Positions 9,041 to 18,786 of a DNA stretch of 64,000 nt are shown here, one piece after another. Within the stretch, counting starts at the first letter, position 1. Each line of letters starts with the position of its first letter. The position numbers and the translations under genes were made by a program. Source of the DNA: Brevibacterium sp. CS2. GTDB taxonomy: Bacteria > Actinomycetota > Actinomycetes > Actinomycetales > Brevibacteriaceae. The notes under the pieces are model-generated. The model was given only the letters and a program-made list of their open reading frames with translations. It did no database searches and was not told the DNA's origin. The stretch lies in assembly GCF_005280295.1 (NCBI RefSeq), contig NZ_CP040020.1, positions 1,612,001-1,676,000 of the forward strand, in the 5' to 3' direction.

Positions 9041-11077
9041 ATGCACCTGCTCGGCTGCGAGTCCGTGAGCCTGTCGTACCCCAATCGCACGATCCTCGAT
9101 GAGGTGACGCTGGGGATCAGCGCCGGCGACCGGATCGGGATCGTCGGCCGCAACGGCGACGGCAAGTCGACGCTCATGCGGATCCTCGCCGGCGTGCTCG
9201 ACCCGGACTCCGGACGCGTGACGGCGCGCGGCGGCACCCGGGTGGGCTACCTCGAGCAGGCCGACGTCCTCGACCCGACGCTCGATGTGCGGACCTCCGT
9301 CGTCGGCGACGCGGAGGAGCACAAATGGGCCTCGCAGCCGGCGGTCCGCGACGTCATGACCGGGCTGCTGCGCGACATCGACCTCGGTGCCACGGTGGGT
9401 GAGCTGTCCGGCGGACAGCGTCGCCGCGTGGCGCTCGCCCGCCTGCTCGCCGGGGAGTGGGACATCATCATGCTCGACGAACCGACGAACCACCTCGACA
9501 TCACCGGTGTCCGCTGGCTCGCCGAGCACATCCGCCGCCGTTGGCCGGCCGGCCAGGGCGCGCTCCTCGTCGTCACCCACGACCGGTGGTTCCTCGACGA
9601 GGTCTCGACGATGACCTGGGAGGTCCACGACGCGACGGTCGACGCCTTCGAGGGCGGGTACGCCGCCTACGTCCTCCAGCGCGTCGAGCGGGACCGGCAG
9701 GCCGCCGCGGTCGAGGCCAAGCGGCAGAACCTCATGCGCAAGGAGCTCGCCTGGCTGCGACGCGGGGCGCCGGCGCGCACCTCGAAGCCGAAGTTCCGGA
9801 TCGATGCGGCCAATGCGCTCATCGCCGCCGAGCCCCCGGTGCGCGACACCGTCGAGCTCGTGTCGATGGCGACCTCGCGGCTCGGCAAGGACGTGTTCGA
9901 GATGCACGACCTCGATGTCGCGTATCCGGAAGCGAGCGGCGGGCCGGTCTCCGGTGGGGGCGAGCCATCTACCGGGGACGAAGCATCCGCCGGGAACGAT
10001 GCGCCCGCCGGGGAACGTGCGTCCACCGGCGAACCCGGGCCCGCCGGGGAACGTCCGTCCGCCGGGGAACCCGTGCTCTCCGGCCTCGACTGGATCATCG
10101 GACCCGGTGACCGCTACGGCCTGCTCGGGGCCAACGGCGCGGGCAAGTCGACCCTCGTCAAGGTGCTCACCGGGGAGATCGAACCGACGGCGGGCCGGGT
10201 CAAGCGCGGCAAGACCGTCAAGGTCGCGGTCCTCGACCAGCAGCTCCGCGACCTCGATGCGCTCGCCGACGACCGGGTGCGGGAGATCCTCGCGCGGAAG
10301 CGCTCGACCTACCAGGCCGCCGGGGGCGAGCTCACGCCCAGCCAGCTGCTCGAGAAGCTCGGCCTCGGCACCGTGCTGCAGTCACGGGTCAAGGATCTGT
10401 CCGGCGGCCAGCAGCGCCGCCTCCAGCTCCTCCTCATCCTCCTCGACGAGCCCAACGTCCTCATCCTCGACGAGCCGACCAACGACATGGACACCGACAT
10501 GCTCGCCGCGGTCGAGGACCTCCTCGACACCTGGCCGGGCACCCTCCTGGTGATCTCCCACGACCGGTACTTCATGGAGCGCGTCACCGACCACCAATTC
10601 GCGGTGCGCAACCGCACGGTGCGCCACCTGCCCGGCGGCATCGACGAGTACCTCCGGCTCGACGCCGATCCGGCGCTGTCCGGTCGCGCGGACGGCGTCG
10701 ATACGGGCAGCGGTGCCACGAACGGCGGTTCCCCGAACGGGGGCGCGGGTTCGGTGATGAGCGCGGTGGCGGGCGCCTCGGGCGGTTCCGCGGGAGCGAC
10801 CTCGGGCAACGGGTCCGGAGGCAACGGGTCCGGAGGCGGTGGGTCCGGGCTCAGCGCGACCGAGCGGCGGCGGCTCGGCAAGGAGGTGCAGGCGCTCGGC
10901 CGGCGCATCGACAAGCTCGATGCGAGCATCGAGGCGCTCGACGCCGAGCTCGCCGCGCACGACCAGAGCGACTTCACCGGGCTCGCCGAACTCACGGCGA
11001 AGCGCGGTGCTGCGGCCGAGGAGAAGGACGAGCTCGAGCTCGAATGGCTCGAGCTGTCCGAGGAGCTCGAGGCCTGA
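9041..11077 (+). CDS. ABC-F family ATPase (translation-associated, Uup/EttA-like)
   Basis: A soluble protein with two ABC cassettes and no membrane segments, of the ABC-F class that binds the ribosome E site and rescues or protects stalled ribosomes. Cassette 1 has GRNGDGKST, LSGGQRRRVALA and DEPTNHLD. Cassette 2 has GANGAGKST, LSGGQQRRLQLLL and DEPTNDMD. The interdomain linker (about residues 309-345) is six 18-bp repeat units of Gly/Glu/Ala/Pro character. A second Gly/Asn/Ser linker (588-603) precedes a C-terminal coiled coil (about 605-678) as in Uup. AGAAGGAG lies 4-5 bases before the ATG. Antibiotic protection is possible, but the linker is not of a recognisable resistance type; a housekeeping role is more likely. 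Confidence 0.92.
   Translation: MHLLGCESVSLSYPNRTILDEVTLGISAGDRIGIVGRNGDGKSTLMRILAGVLDPDSGRVTARGGTRVGYLEQADVLDPTLDVRTSVVGDAEEHKWASQPAVRDVMTGLLRDIDLGATVGELSGGQRRRVALARLLAGEWDIIMLDEPTNHLDITGVRWLAEHIRRRWPAGQGALLVVTHDRWFLDEVSTMTWEVHDATVDAFEGGYAAYVLQRVERDRQAAAVEAKRQNLMRKELAWLRRGAPARTSKPKFRIDAANALIAAEPPVRDTVELVSMATSRLGKDVFEMHDLDVAYPEASGGPVSGGGEPSTGDEASAGNDAPAGERASTGEPGPAGERPSAGEPVLSGLDWIIGPGDRYGLLGANGAGKSTLVKVLTGEIEPTAGRVKRGKTVKVAVLDQQLRDLDALADDRVREILARKRSTYQAAGGELTPSQLLEKLGLGTVLQSRVKDLSGGQQRRLQLLLILLDEPNVLILDEPTNDMDTDMLAAVEDLLDTWPGTLLVISHDRYFMERVTDHQFAVRNRTVRHLPGGIDEYLRLDADPALSGRADGVDTGSGATNGGSPNGGAGSVMSAVAGASGGSAGATSGNGSGGNGSGGGGSGLSATERRRLGKEVQALGRRIDKLDASIEALDAELAAHDQSDFTGLAELTAKRGAAAEEKDELELEWLELSEELEA
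9967..10074. repeat. Six 18-bp tandem units in the ABC-F interdomain linker
   Basis: Units start at 9967, 9985, 10003, 10021, 10039 and 10057, each of the form GNCCGCCGGGGAACNNNN. The array is in frame and sits just upstream of the second cassette. Confidence 0.92.
10805..10849. repeat. Three 15-bp units before the ABC-F coiled coil
   Basis: GGCAACGGGTCCGGA at 10805 and 10820, then GGCGGTGGGTCCGGG at 10835. They encode GNGSG/GGGSG flexible linker sequence. Confidence 0.9.
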
Positions 11078-11100
11078 GTGCCTCGGACCCCGATGCCGCC

Positions 11101-11130
11101 GGCACGGGTTCCCGGGGCACGGGTTCCTCA
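11101..11130. repeat. Two 15-bp units in the gap after the ABC-F gene
   Basis: GGCACGGGTTCCCGG at 11101 and GGCACGGGTTCCTCA at 11116. Non-coding, yet with the same 15-bp period seen inside genes elsewhere in the window. Confidence 0.8.
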
Positions 11131-11218
11131 GGTGGAGTGTCCGCGGATGCCTGCGCTGCGGTCATCGGAGCTCGGCAGCGGGGTTCCCGTGCACAGGATT
11201 CCCGAAGATACTGCTGAG

Positions 11219-11224
11219 TAACAT
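11219..11224 (+). promoter_or_regulatory. Probable -10 element for a leaderless DUF418 transcript
   Basis: TAACAT (TANNNT pattern) ends 6 bases before the ATG at 11231, and there is no ribosome site. This geometry favours ATG 11231 over the ATG at 11225. Confidence 0.35.
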
Positions 11225-11230
11225 ATGGGC

Positions 11231-12721
11231 ATGACACGACGCCCTGGTGATTCCGCGCGTGCCGCCGCGACTGCCGCGCCCACGGACACCTCTCCCGAAC
11301 CCACAGCTTCCGAATCCACAGCTCCCCACCCCGCCACAGCGCGGCGGCGGCTCCCGGCGCTCGACGTGCTCCGCGGCATCGCGATCCTCGGCACGCTGCT
11401 CACCGACATCTGGATCTTCTCCGGCTCGGGGGCGCGCCTCGACGATCCGGTCCCCTCTGCGGCCGGCCCGGCCTGAGCGGATCCCGTCGGCCCGCCCGGG
11501 TTCTTCGACACCACGATCACCCTCGTCACCGACGGGAAGTTCATCGGGCTGCTGACGATCATGTTCGGCATCGGACTCGAGATCCAGCGGCAGTCGGCGA
11601 TCCGCCGCGGCACCGGCTGGCCCGGTCGATACCCGTGGCGCGCCGCCATCCTCGTGCTCGACGGCCTGCTCAACTACATCTTCATCTTCGAGTTCGACGT
11701 CCTCATGGGCTACGGGCTCACCGCGCTCGCGGTGTCGGCGATCATGATCACCGGCCCTCGGGCGCAGAAGATCTGGATGTACGCCGGACTCGCCGCGCAC
11801 GTGATGGCGATCCTCGCCGTCCAGCTGCTCATGTCCGGCCTGCCGTTCCTCATGGGGGTCGATCCCGACGACCCCGAGTCCCTCCGGGAGGCCGCCGGGC
11901 CGGCGGGACGCGCCGGTCTCGAGCAGGCCGGCGGCGGTGCCGACGCATCGGCGCTCGGGAGCACGGACAGCTACTGGGCGATGGTCCACGAGCGGGTGGT
12001 GGGCTTCATCGGCGGCCGTGGCGAGATTCCCGTGATGTTCCTCATGGGGATCGGACTGTTCCTCGTCGGTGCCCACCTCTTCCGTGCGGGGATCTTCGAG
12101 GAGCGAGGGCACCGGCTGCGGAAGCGGACGATGCTGCTCGCCTTCGGCATTGGTCTGCCGATCGACTGGGCGCTGCGGATCTTCGCCGCCGACCACGCCT
12201 CGGGCATCACCCGCTACATCACCTCGACCGCGGTCGCCTTCGGGCTGCTCGCCGCGGTCGCCGCCTTCTACGCCAACCGCACGCGGGCCGGGTGGATCGG
12301 CACGCCGCTCGCCGCGGTGGGGCGGATGGCGCTCACCTGCTACATCCTGCAGAACCTGCTCGCCTCGATCATCTTCTACGACTGGAGCTTCGGACTGGCC
12401 GCGCGGCTCGACGAGGGCTCCATGACGCTGTGGACGATGGTGGTCTACGTGCTGCTCTCGGCCTTCCTCATCGGGCTGAGCATGCTGTGGCTGAAGCACT
12501 TCGCGCGTGGGCCGGTCGAATGGCTGTGGGACCTCGGGTTCCGCGGCATCGGATCTCTGCTCGACCGGCGGCAGCAGCGGCGTGCCGAGCGCTCCCCGGG
12601 CGGGCGCGCAGCAGGAGCCGCGAGCTATCGGCTGATCCTCGGTGATTCCGGACCGTGTGCCGGGCCACTCTTCGCCGGACCCGCCTCCTGGCGGCCGGTG
12701 AAGCGGTCCATCGATGAGTAG
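11231..12721 (+). pseudogene. DUF418-like polytopic membrane protein interrupted by an in-frame TGA
   Basis: The sequence reads as one continuous membrane protein apart from a TGA at 11474-11476, about 82 codons in. The reading frame is the same before (RRLPALDVLRGIAILGTLLTDIWIF) and after (GFFDTTITLVTDGKFIGLLTIMFGIGLEIQRQ), so this is a nonsense codon and not a frameshift. The DUF418 hallmarks are the N-terminal LDVLRGIAILG helix, several further helices, and a C-terminal bundle with GRMALTCYILQN and FARGPVEWLWR-like sequence. Without readthrough only a short peptide with one helix would be made. An internal start (for example ATG 11561) would lack the first helix. The last 97 bases overlap the convergent SDR gene. 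It may be a recent pseudogene, a sequencing error, or readthrough. Confidence 0.75.
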
Positions 12722-13608
12722 ACATGGAAGACGCGGTCGGCGACGAAGTCCCAGGCGCGGGTCGGCAGCACCCCGCGGTAGGCCATCGCGAGCTTGACCG
12801 TCCACGGCCGGTTCACCACCGGGGTGCCTGCGAGCATCCCGTTCCAGGCGGCGGCCGCCGCCTCTTCCGGGGTCATGATCGGGGTCAGGAGCGGCCCGCG
12901 GGCGCCCGCGAACATTCCGGTGGACACGTAGCTCGGGCAGAAGGTCGTCACCGCGATGTGCCGGTGGCCGGCCCGCGCGAGCTCGAGGCGCATCGACTCG
13001 CTCCACCCGATCGCCGCCCACTTCGAGGCGGCGTACACACTCATGTTCGGATTCGGCAGGGTGCCCGCGGCCGAGGCGATGGTCAGGATCCGCTTCGCGC
13101 GTCCCCGATCGGCCATCATCACCGGCAGCACCTCCCGGGTCAGCCACATCGGGGCGAGCGCGTTGACGCGCATGGTGCCCTCGATGTCGCGCTCGGGATC
13201 GTGCTCCCAGAACGGCGCGCCGCGCACGATCCCGGCATTGTTGACGAGGATGTCCGGCGCGCCGAGGGTGCTCTCGACGGCGGCGACGCCGGCGCGGATC
13301 GCATCGAGGTCGGAGATGTCGACGACGAACGCACGGACCTCGGTGCCGGGCGCGGTCGAGAGCTCCCGGGCGAGCGCCTCGGCCCGGGGCCCGTCGATGT
13401 CCCACAGCGCCACAGCGCGCGCACCCTGGGCGACGGCCTTCCGGGCGTAGATCTCACCCATCCCGCGGGCGGCACCGGTGATGATCACGCAGGCGCCGGC
13501 GACCACCTCGGCCCCGGGAGGTGAGGCGGCGTCGGTGCGGGTGCCGCGGGCGAGTGAGCGGCCGAAACGGCCGATCCTGCGCCGGGCGCGCGACTGCGGC
13601 TCAATCAC
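12625..13608 (-). CDS. Short-chain dehydrogenase/reductase
   Basis: A Rossmann-fold NAD(P)-dependent oxidoreductase of 327 residues. The cofactor motif TGAARGMG is at about residues 44-51, NNAG follows, the catalytic serine is in TIASAAG, and the catalytic pair is YAASK. An aspartate at the end of strand 2 (ALWDID) suggests NAD preference. The first 35 residues are a basic Arg-rich extension. The C-terminal extension of about 70 residues after the core (PEEAAAAAWNGMLAGTPVVNRPW ...) resembles fatty-acid or ketone-acting SDRs. It lies 24 bases downstream of a marR-type gene on the same strand, so it is likely controlled by that regulator. Its 3' end overlaps the DUF418 gene tail-to-tail. Confidence 0.9.
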   Translation of the reverse strand: MIEPQSRARRRIGRFGRSLARGTRTDAASPPGAEVVAGACVIITGAARGMGEIYARKAVAQGARAVALWDIDGPRAEALARELSTAPGTEVRAFVVDISDLDAIRAGVAAVESTLGAPDILVNNAGIVRGAPFWEHDPERDIEGTMRVNALAPMWLTREVLPVMMADRGRAKRILTIASAAGTLPNPNMSVYAASKWAAIGWSESMRLELARAGHRHIAVTTFCPSYVSTGMFAGARGPLLTPIMTPEEAAAAAWNGMLAGTPVVNRPWTVKLAMAYRGVLPTRAWDFVADRVFHVYSSMDRFTGRQEAGPAKSGPAHGPESPRISR

Positions 13609-13632
13609 CGAGCACCACGGCCACTCGGCGGC

Positions 13633-14199
13633 TCATGCGCTGCGGGCCGGTGTCTCGGTGTCGATCTGTTCGGCGACCCGCTCGTGGCATTCGGTGAGGA
13701 CGGAGAGGAACTCGACCCTGGAGCGGGTCTCCGCATCGTCGAGATCGCCGTAGGCCTGGTCGTAGGCCGCGGTGAGGTGCCGGTAGTAGTCCATGACGAG
13801 TCGCGCGGAGTCCTCGGTGTAGTACACGGAGATGCGACGGCGATCCGCCGAGTCGCGCTCGCGCACAAGCAGACCGCGGGCCACGAGCCGCTCGAGGATC
13901 GAGGTGAGCGTCGAGGCCGACAGCGACAGCTGCTCTGAGATCGAGCCGGGTGTCGCGGTGCGGTCGGCACCGCGCGAGGCGACCACCGTCTGGAGCACCT
14001 GGAAGTCGATGAGGTTGAGCTGATGGGCGTGGGCGAACCGGGCGGACGCCGTGCGCACCGTCATCGCCTGCACCTGGTCGGCGTGGACGAGCGAGGCGAT
14101 CCGGGCGTGGCGGGCGCGCTGTGCCGGGGGAAGCTCTGCGGTATCGGCTTCGAAGAGTTCGAGAAGGGGATCGGGGAGCATGTGGATCATGGTAGCCAC
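13633..14199 (-). CDS. MarR-family transcriptional regulator
   Basis: A winged-helix dimeric repressor of 188 residues. The HTH is visible around residues 80-110 (TPGSISEQLSLSASTLTSILERLVARGLL) with the wing RERDSADRRRISVYYTE, a canonical MarR arrangement. The long first helix (residues 20-60) would form the dimer interface. It probably heads a two-gene operon with the SDR downstream and senses a small lipophilic ligand, though no ligand can be inferred. The start is GTG at 14199; in-frame ATGs at 14190 and 14181 are possible. A 15-base palindrome begins 3 bases upstream and could mediate autoregulation. Confidence 0.88.
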   Translation of the reverse strand: MATMIHMLPDPLLELFEADTAELPPAQRARHARIASLVHADQVQAMTVRTASARFAHAHQLNLIDFQVLQTVVASRGADRTATPGSISEQLSLSASTLTSILERLVARGLLVRERDSADRRRISVYYTEDSARLVMDYYRHLTAAYDQAYGDLDDAETRSRVEFLSVLTECHERVAEQIDTETPARSA

Positions 14200-14201
14200 G
14201 G

Positions 14202-14216
14202 ACCGCAGATTGCGGT
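14202..14216. promoter_or_regulatory. Palindrome at the marR start, candidate autoregulatory operator
   Basis: ACCGCA-GAT-TGCGGT is a perfect inverted repeat with 6-base arms directly upstream of the marR start codon. A second imperfect palindrome (CGGAATTCGAATCCG) lies 10 bases further upstream. MarR proteins commonly bind such short palindromes over their own promoter. No other copy was noted nearby. Confidence 0.4.
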
Positions 14217-14469
14217 TTCATATCGGAATTCGAATCCGCTGTGAATCCCTCGGGTGCGGCAGATGAACGCGGGTAGTCTGAGCGGCGGCATCACCGCTGG
14301 CTCCGCCGGCACGCCCCATCGGGATTGCTGCGAGGGCGTCCGGGGCACCTGCGGCACTGTTCGAGCACCGTAACGGAGCAACCGGCACCGTGGCGCACCG
14401 CGCGGCACTGTGCAGCATCATGGGAGGATCCAGCTCCCTCCGGCTCCGCCTCATCGTTGGGAGATTCTC

Positions 14470-15567
14470 GTGAAGCGCACCTACCTGGCACCGGCCGCCG
14501 CGATGGCCGCCGCAACCGCACTCGTGCTGTCCGCCTGCGGACAGGCACCCGAGGAGTCCGCCGGAGGGGAGGGCGGCGATACCGATTTCAAAGCATGCCT
14601 CGTCTCCGACGCCGGCGGCTGGGACGACAAGTCCTTCAACCAGTCGGGCCGCGAGGGCCTCGACAGCGCCGTGGAGGAGTTCGGGATCGAGGAGGCGCTC
14701 GCCGAATCGCAGTCCGACTCCGACTTCGGACCGAACGTCGACAACATGGTCCAGCAGAACTGCAGCCTGACCTTCGGCGTCGGCTTCCTCCTCGAGGATG
14801 CGATCCAGGAGGCCGCGGAGGCCAACCCGGACCTGCACTTCGGCCTCATCGACTCGACCTTCGCCGACGCCGACGGCAACCCGGTCGAGCTCGAGAACGC
14901 CAAGCCGCTCGTCTTCAACACCGCCGAGGCGGCCTACCTGGCCGGCTACCTCGCAGCGGCGACCTCCGAGTCCAAGACCGTCGCGACCTTCGGCGGCATC
15001 CAGATCCCGTCCGTCACCGTGTTCATGGACGGTTTCGCCGACGGCGTCGACAAGTACAACGAGGAGGCCGGCGAGGACGAGCAGGTCACCCTGCTCGGCT
15101 GGGACAAGGAGGGCCAGGAGGGCTCGTTCTCCGGCGACTTCGAGAACCAGGGCCAGGGCCAGACCCTGACCGAGCAGTTCATCTCCCAGGACGCCGACAT
15201 CATCATGCCGGTGGCCGGTCCCGTGGGACTCGGCGCCGCCGCCGCGGCCAAGGAGTCCGAGGGCACGAAGATCATCTGGGTCGACTCCGACGGATACGAG
15301 TCCACGGAGTACGGCGACATCATCCTCACCTCGGTGATGAAGCAGATCTCGCAGGCCGTCCACGACACCGTCGAACAGGCCATGAACGACGAGTTCGAGG
15401 CCGCGCCGTACGTCGGAGACCTGTCGAACGAGGGAGTCGGCCTGGCTCCGTACCACGACTTCGAGGGCGAGGTGCCCGAGGAGGTCAAGCAGAAGGTCGA
15501 GGAGCTCAAGCAGCAGATCATCGACGGCGAGATCACCGTCGAGTCGCCGAACGCCCCGCAGGCCTGA
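14470..15567 (+). CDS. BMP-family nucleoside-binding lipoprotein of an ABC importer
   Basis: The substrate-binding component of a nucleoside ABC importer, of the basic membrane protein (BMP/PnrA/Med) family. The GTG at 14470 follows GGGAG and gives a lipoprotein signal with lipobox LSAC at residues 20-23, so the mature protein is lipid-anchored outside the cell. Family marks include LVSDAGGWDDKSFNQSGREGL, GVGFLLEDAIQEAA, GLIDSTFAD and DAD-IIMPVAGPVGLGA. The 365-residue length is typical. The downstream ATPase, two permeases, cdd, deoA and deoC make a (deoxy)nucleoside substrate very likely. A strong hairpin follows the gene, which would favour higher expression of the binding protein than of the transporter core. 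Confidence 0.93.
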   Translation: MKRTYLAPAAAMAAATALVLSACGQAPEESAGGEGGDTDFKACLVSDAGGWDDKSFNQSGREGLDSAVEEFGIEEALAESQSDSDFGPNVDNMVQQNCSLTFGVGFLLEDAIQEAAEANPDLHFGLIDSTFADADGNPVELENAKPLVFNTAEAAYLAGYLAAATSESKTVATFGGIQIPSVTVFMDGFADGVDKYNEEAGEDEQVTLLGWDKEGQEGSFSGDFENQGQGQTLTEQFISQDADIIMPVAGPVGLGAAAAAKESEGTKIIWVDSDGYESTEYGDIILTSVMKQISQAVHDTVEQAMNDEFEAAPYVGDLSNEGVGLAPYHDFEGEVPEEVKQKVEELKQQIIDGEITVESPNAPQA

Positions 15568-15608
15568 GCCGGCGGAGCTCGCAGCGGCGGGTTCGACCTG
15601 ACGACCAG

Positions 15609-15645
15609 GGCGGGTACCGTGGTGATGAATGCCACGGTGCCCGCC
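15609..15645 (+). terminator. Hairpin after the binding-protein gene (attenuator or 3' stabiliser)
   Basis: The 14-base arms 15609-15622 (GGCGGGTACCGTGG) and 15632-15645 pair with a single G-U, across a 9-base loop. No U-tract follows, so partial termination or protection of the upstream mRNA from 3' decay is likely. Confidence 0.65.
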
Positions 15646-15710
15646 GTGTTCGTGGCAGAAATCGGGTGCTGCAGTTCCGGGTACACGCCTTTGAAGTTGA
15701 GGGCACCGCA

Positions 15711-15766
15711 GTGAGTTCGCTGCCATGAGTTCGTGGCCGTGAGTTCGTGCCCGTGAGTCCGATGCG
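15711..15766. repeat. Four 14-bp tandem units
   Basis: Units at 15711, 15725, 15739 and 15753 share RTGAGTTCGTGCC plus one base. Intergenic. Confidence 0.9.
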
Positions 15767-15919
15767 GCGAGCATGGACTGGCGGATGGACAGGTGGATGG
15801 ACAGGCGGGACGTGCGGACTGCTGGTTCCGAGAACTGCCGCACATGAGAGATACGCAGCGCACGAGCGCTGCCGGACGAGAGAGACGGTCCTCGGGGGCC
15901 TGCATGAGGAGACGCTGAC

Positions 15920-17490
<1,571 letters not shown>

Positions 17491-17494
<4 letters not shown>

Positions 17495-18786
17495 CGAACG
17501 GCACGAACCCGAGCGATGCTCCCGGAACGGAGACCTCGGTGACGGGGCAGGAGCAGCCGGCCGACACCTCGGCTGCGGGCGGCACCCCCACCGCGGGCGG
17601 GACCCCGGCTGCGGGGGGAACCCCGGCGGCGAACTCGGTGCTGCGCGACATCATGTCCGGGTCCTGGCTCGTCTCCGTGCTGTCGGTGGTCGTGGCGCTT
17701 GCGCTCGGCGGCGTGCTCATCGCCGCAGCGGATCCCGACGTGCAGGCCACGCTCGGCTACTTCTTCGCCCGGCCCGGAGACTTCTTCATCGTGGCCTGGC
17801 AGACGGTGTCCGAGGCGTACATGGCGCTGCTGCGCGGCTCGATCTTCGACTGGGAGGCGCGCAGCCTGGTGCGGGCGGTGCGCCCGTTCACCGAGTCGCT
17901 CGTCGCCGCGACCCCGCTCATCCTCGCCGGCCTCGGCATCGCACTCGGCTTCCGCTCGGGCCTGTTCAACATCGGTGGCCAGGGCCAGGTGGTGCTCGGC
18001 GCGATGTTCGCCGGCTACTTCGGCTACGCGCTCGGCCTGCCACCGGTCATCCACTTCCTGTTCGCGCTCGTCATGGCCGCGGTCGGCGGGGCGATCTGGG
18101 CCGGCATCGCCGGTGTCCTCAAGGCGCGCACCGGCGCGAACGAGGTCATCGTCACGATCATGCTCAACTCGATCGCGGGCTACCTGCTGTCGTACCTGCT
18201 CACGCAGAGCTGGTTCAAGGCGACGAGCTCGGCGAACCCGGCCTCGCGTACGATATTCGACACCGCAGCGCTGCCGCCGCTGCTGCCCGATCCGTTCCGC
18301 CTCCACCTGGGATTCGTCGTCGCGATCCTCGCTACGCTGTTCGTGTGGTGGCTGCTCGAGCGCTCGACGCTCGGGTTCGAGTTCCGGGCCGTCGGCGAGA
18401 ACCCGGACGCCGCCCGGACCGCGGGCATCTCCGTGAGCCGGGTGACGATCCTCGTGATGATCATCGCCGGCGCGCTCGCCGGCCTCGGCGGGGCCGCCCA
18501 GGTGCTCGGCACCGAGGGCAAGCTCACCGGGGGTGTGGCCGGCACCATCGGCTTCGACGCGATCACGGTGGCGCTGCTCGGCCGGTCCCGGCCGCTCGGC
18601 ACGTTCCTCGCCGGCCTGCTGTTCGGCGCGTTCAAGGCCGGCGGCTACCTCATGCAGTCGCAGACCGGCACCCCGATCGACATCGTGCTCGTCGTGCAGT
18701 CGATCATCGTGCTGCTCATCGCGGCCCCGCCCCTCGTCCGTACGATCTTCCGACTCCCGACCCCGGCGAAGAAGGTGGCAGCATGA
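17491..18786 (+). CDS. Nucleoside ABC importer permease 1
   Basis: A polytopic inner-membrane subunit of the BPD_transp_2 family, 431 residues, with about eight to ten helices. Recognisable stretches are LVAATPLILAGLGIALGFRSGLFNIGGQGQ and GANEVIVTIMLNSIAGYLLSYLL, typical of the larger permease of nucleoside importers. The cytoplasmic N-terminus carries three 18-bp repeat units encoding AAGGTPTAGGTP-type sequence (about residues 28-45), which is not part of the family domain. ATGA overlaps join it to the ATPase upstream and to permease 2 downstream, so the three subunits are coupled in translation. Confidence 0.95.
17572..17625. repeat. Three 18-bp units in permease 1 N-terminus
   Basis: Units at 17572, 17590 and 17608 of the form GCTGCGGGCGGCACCCCC, in frame, encoding GGTP repeats. 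Confidence 0.9.

Larger units (their letters stand above)
15568..15919. other. 352-bp gap: hairpin plus 14-bp and 12-bp tandem repeats, no gene
   Basis: It contains the hairpin at 15609-15645, the 14-bp array at 15711-15766 and a 12-bp doublet (GATGGACAGGNG) near 15784-15807. Open frames here have no coding character. The ribosome site of the next gene (AGGAG, 15906-15910) lies at the end. Confidence 0.8.
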
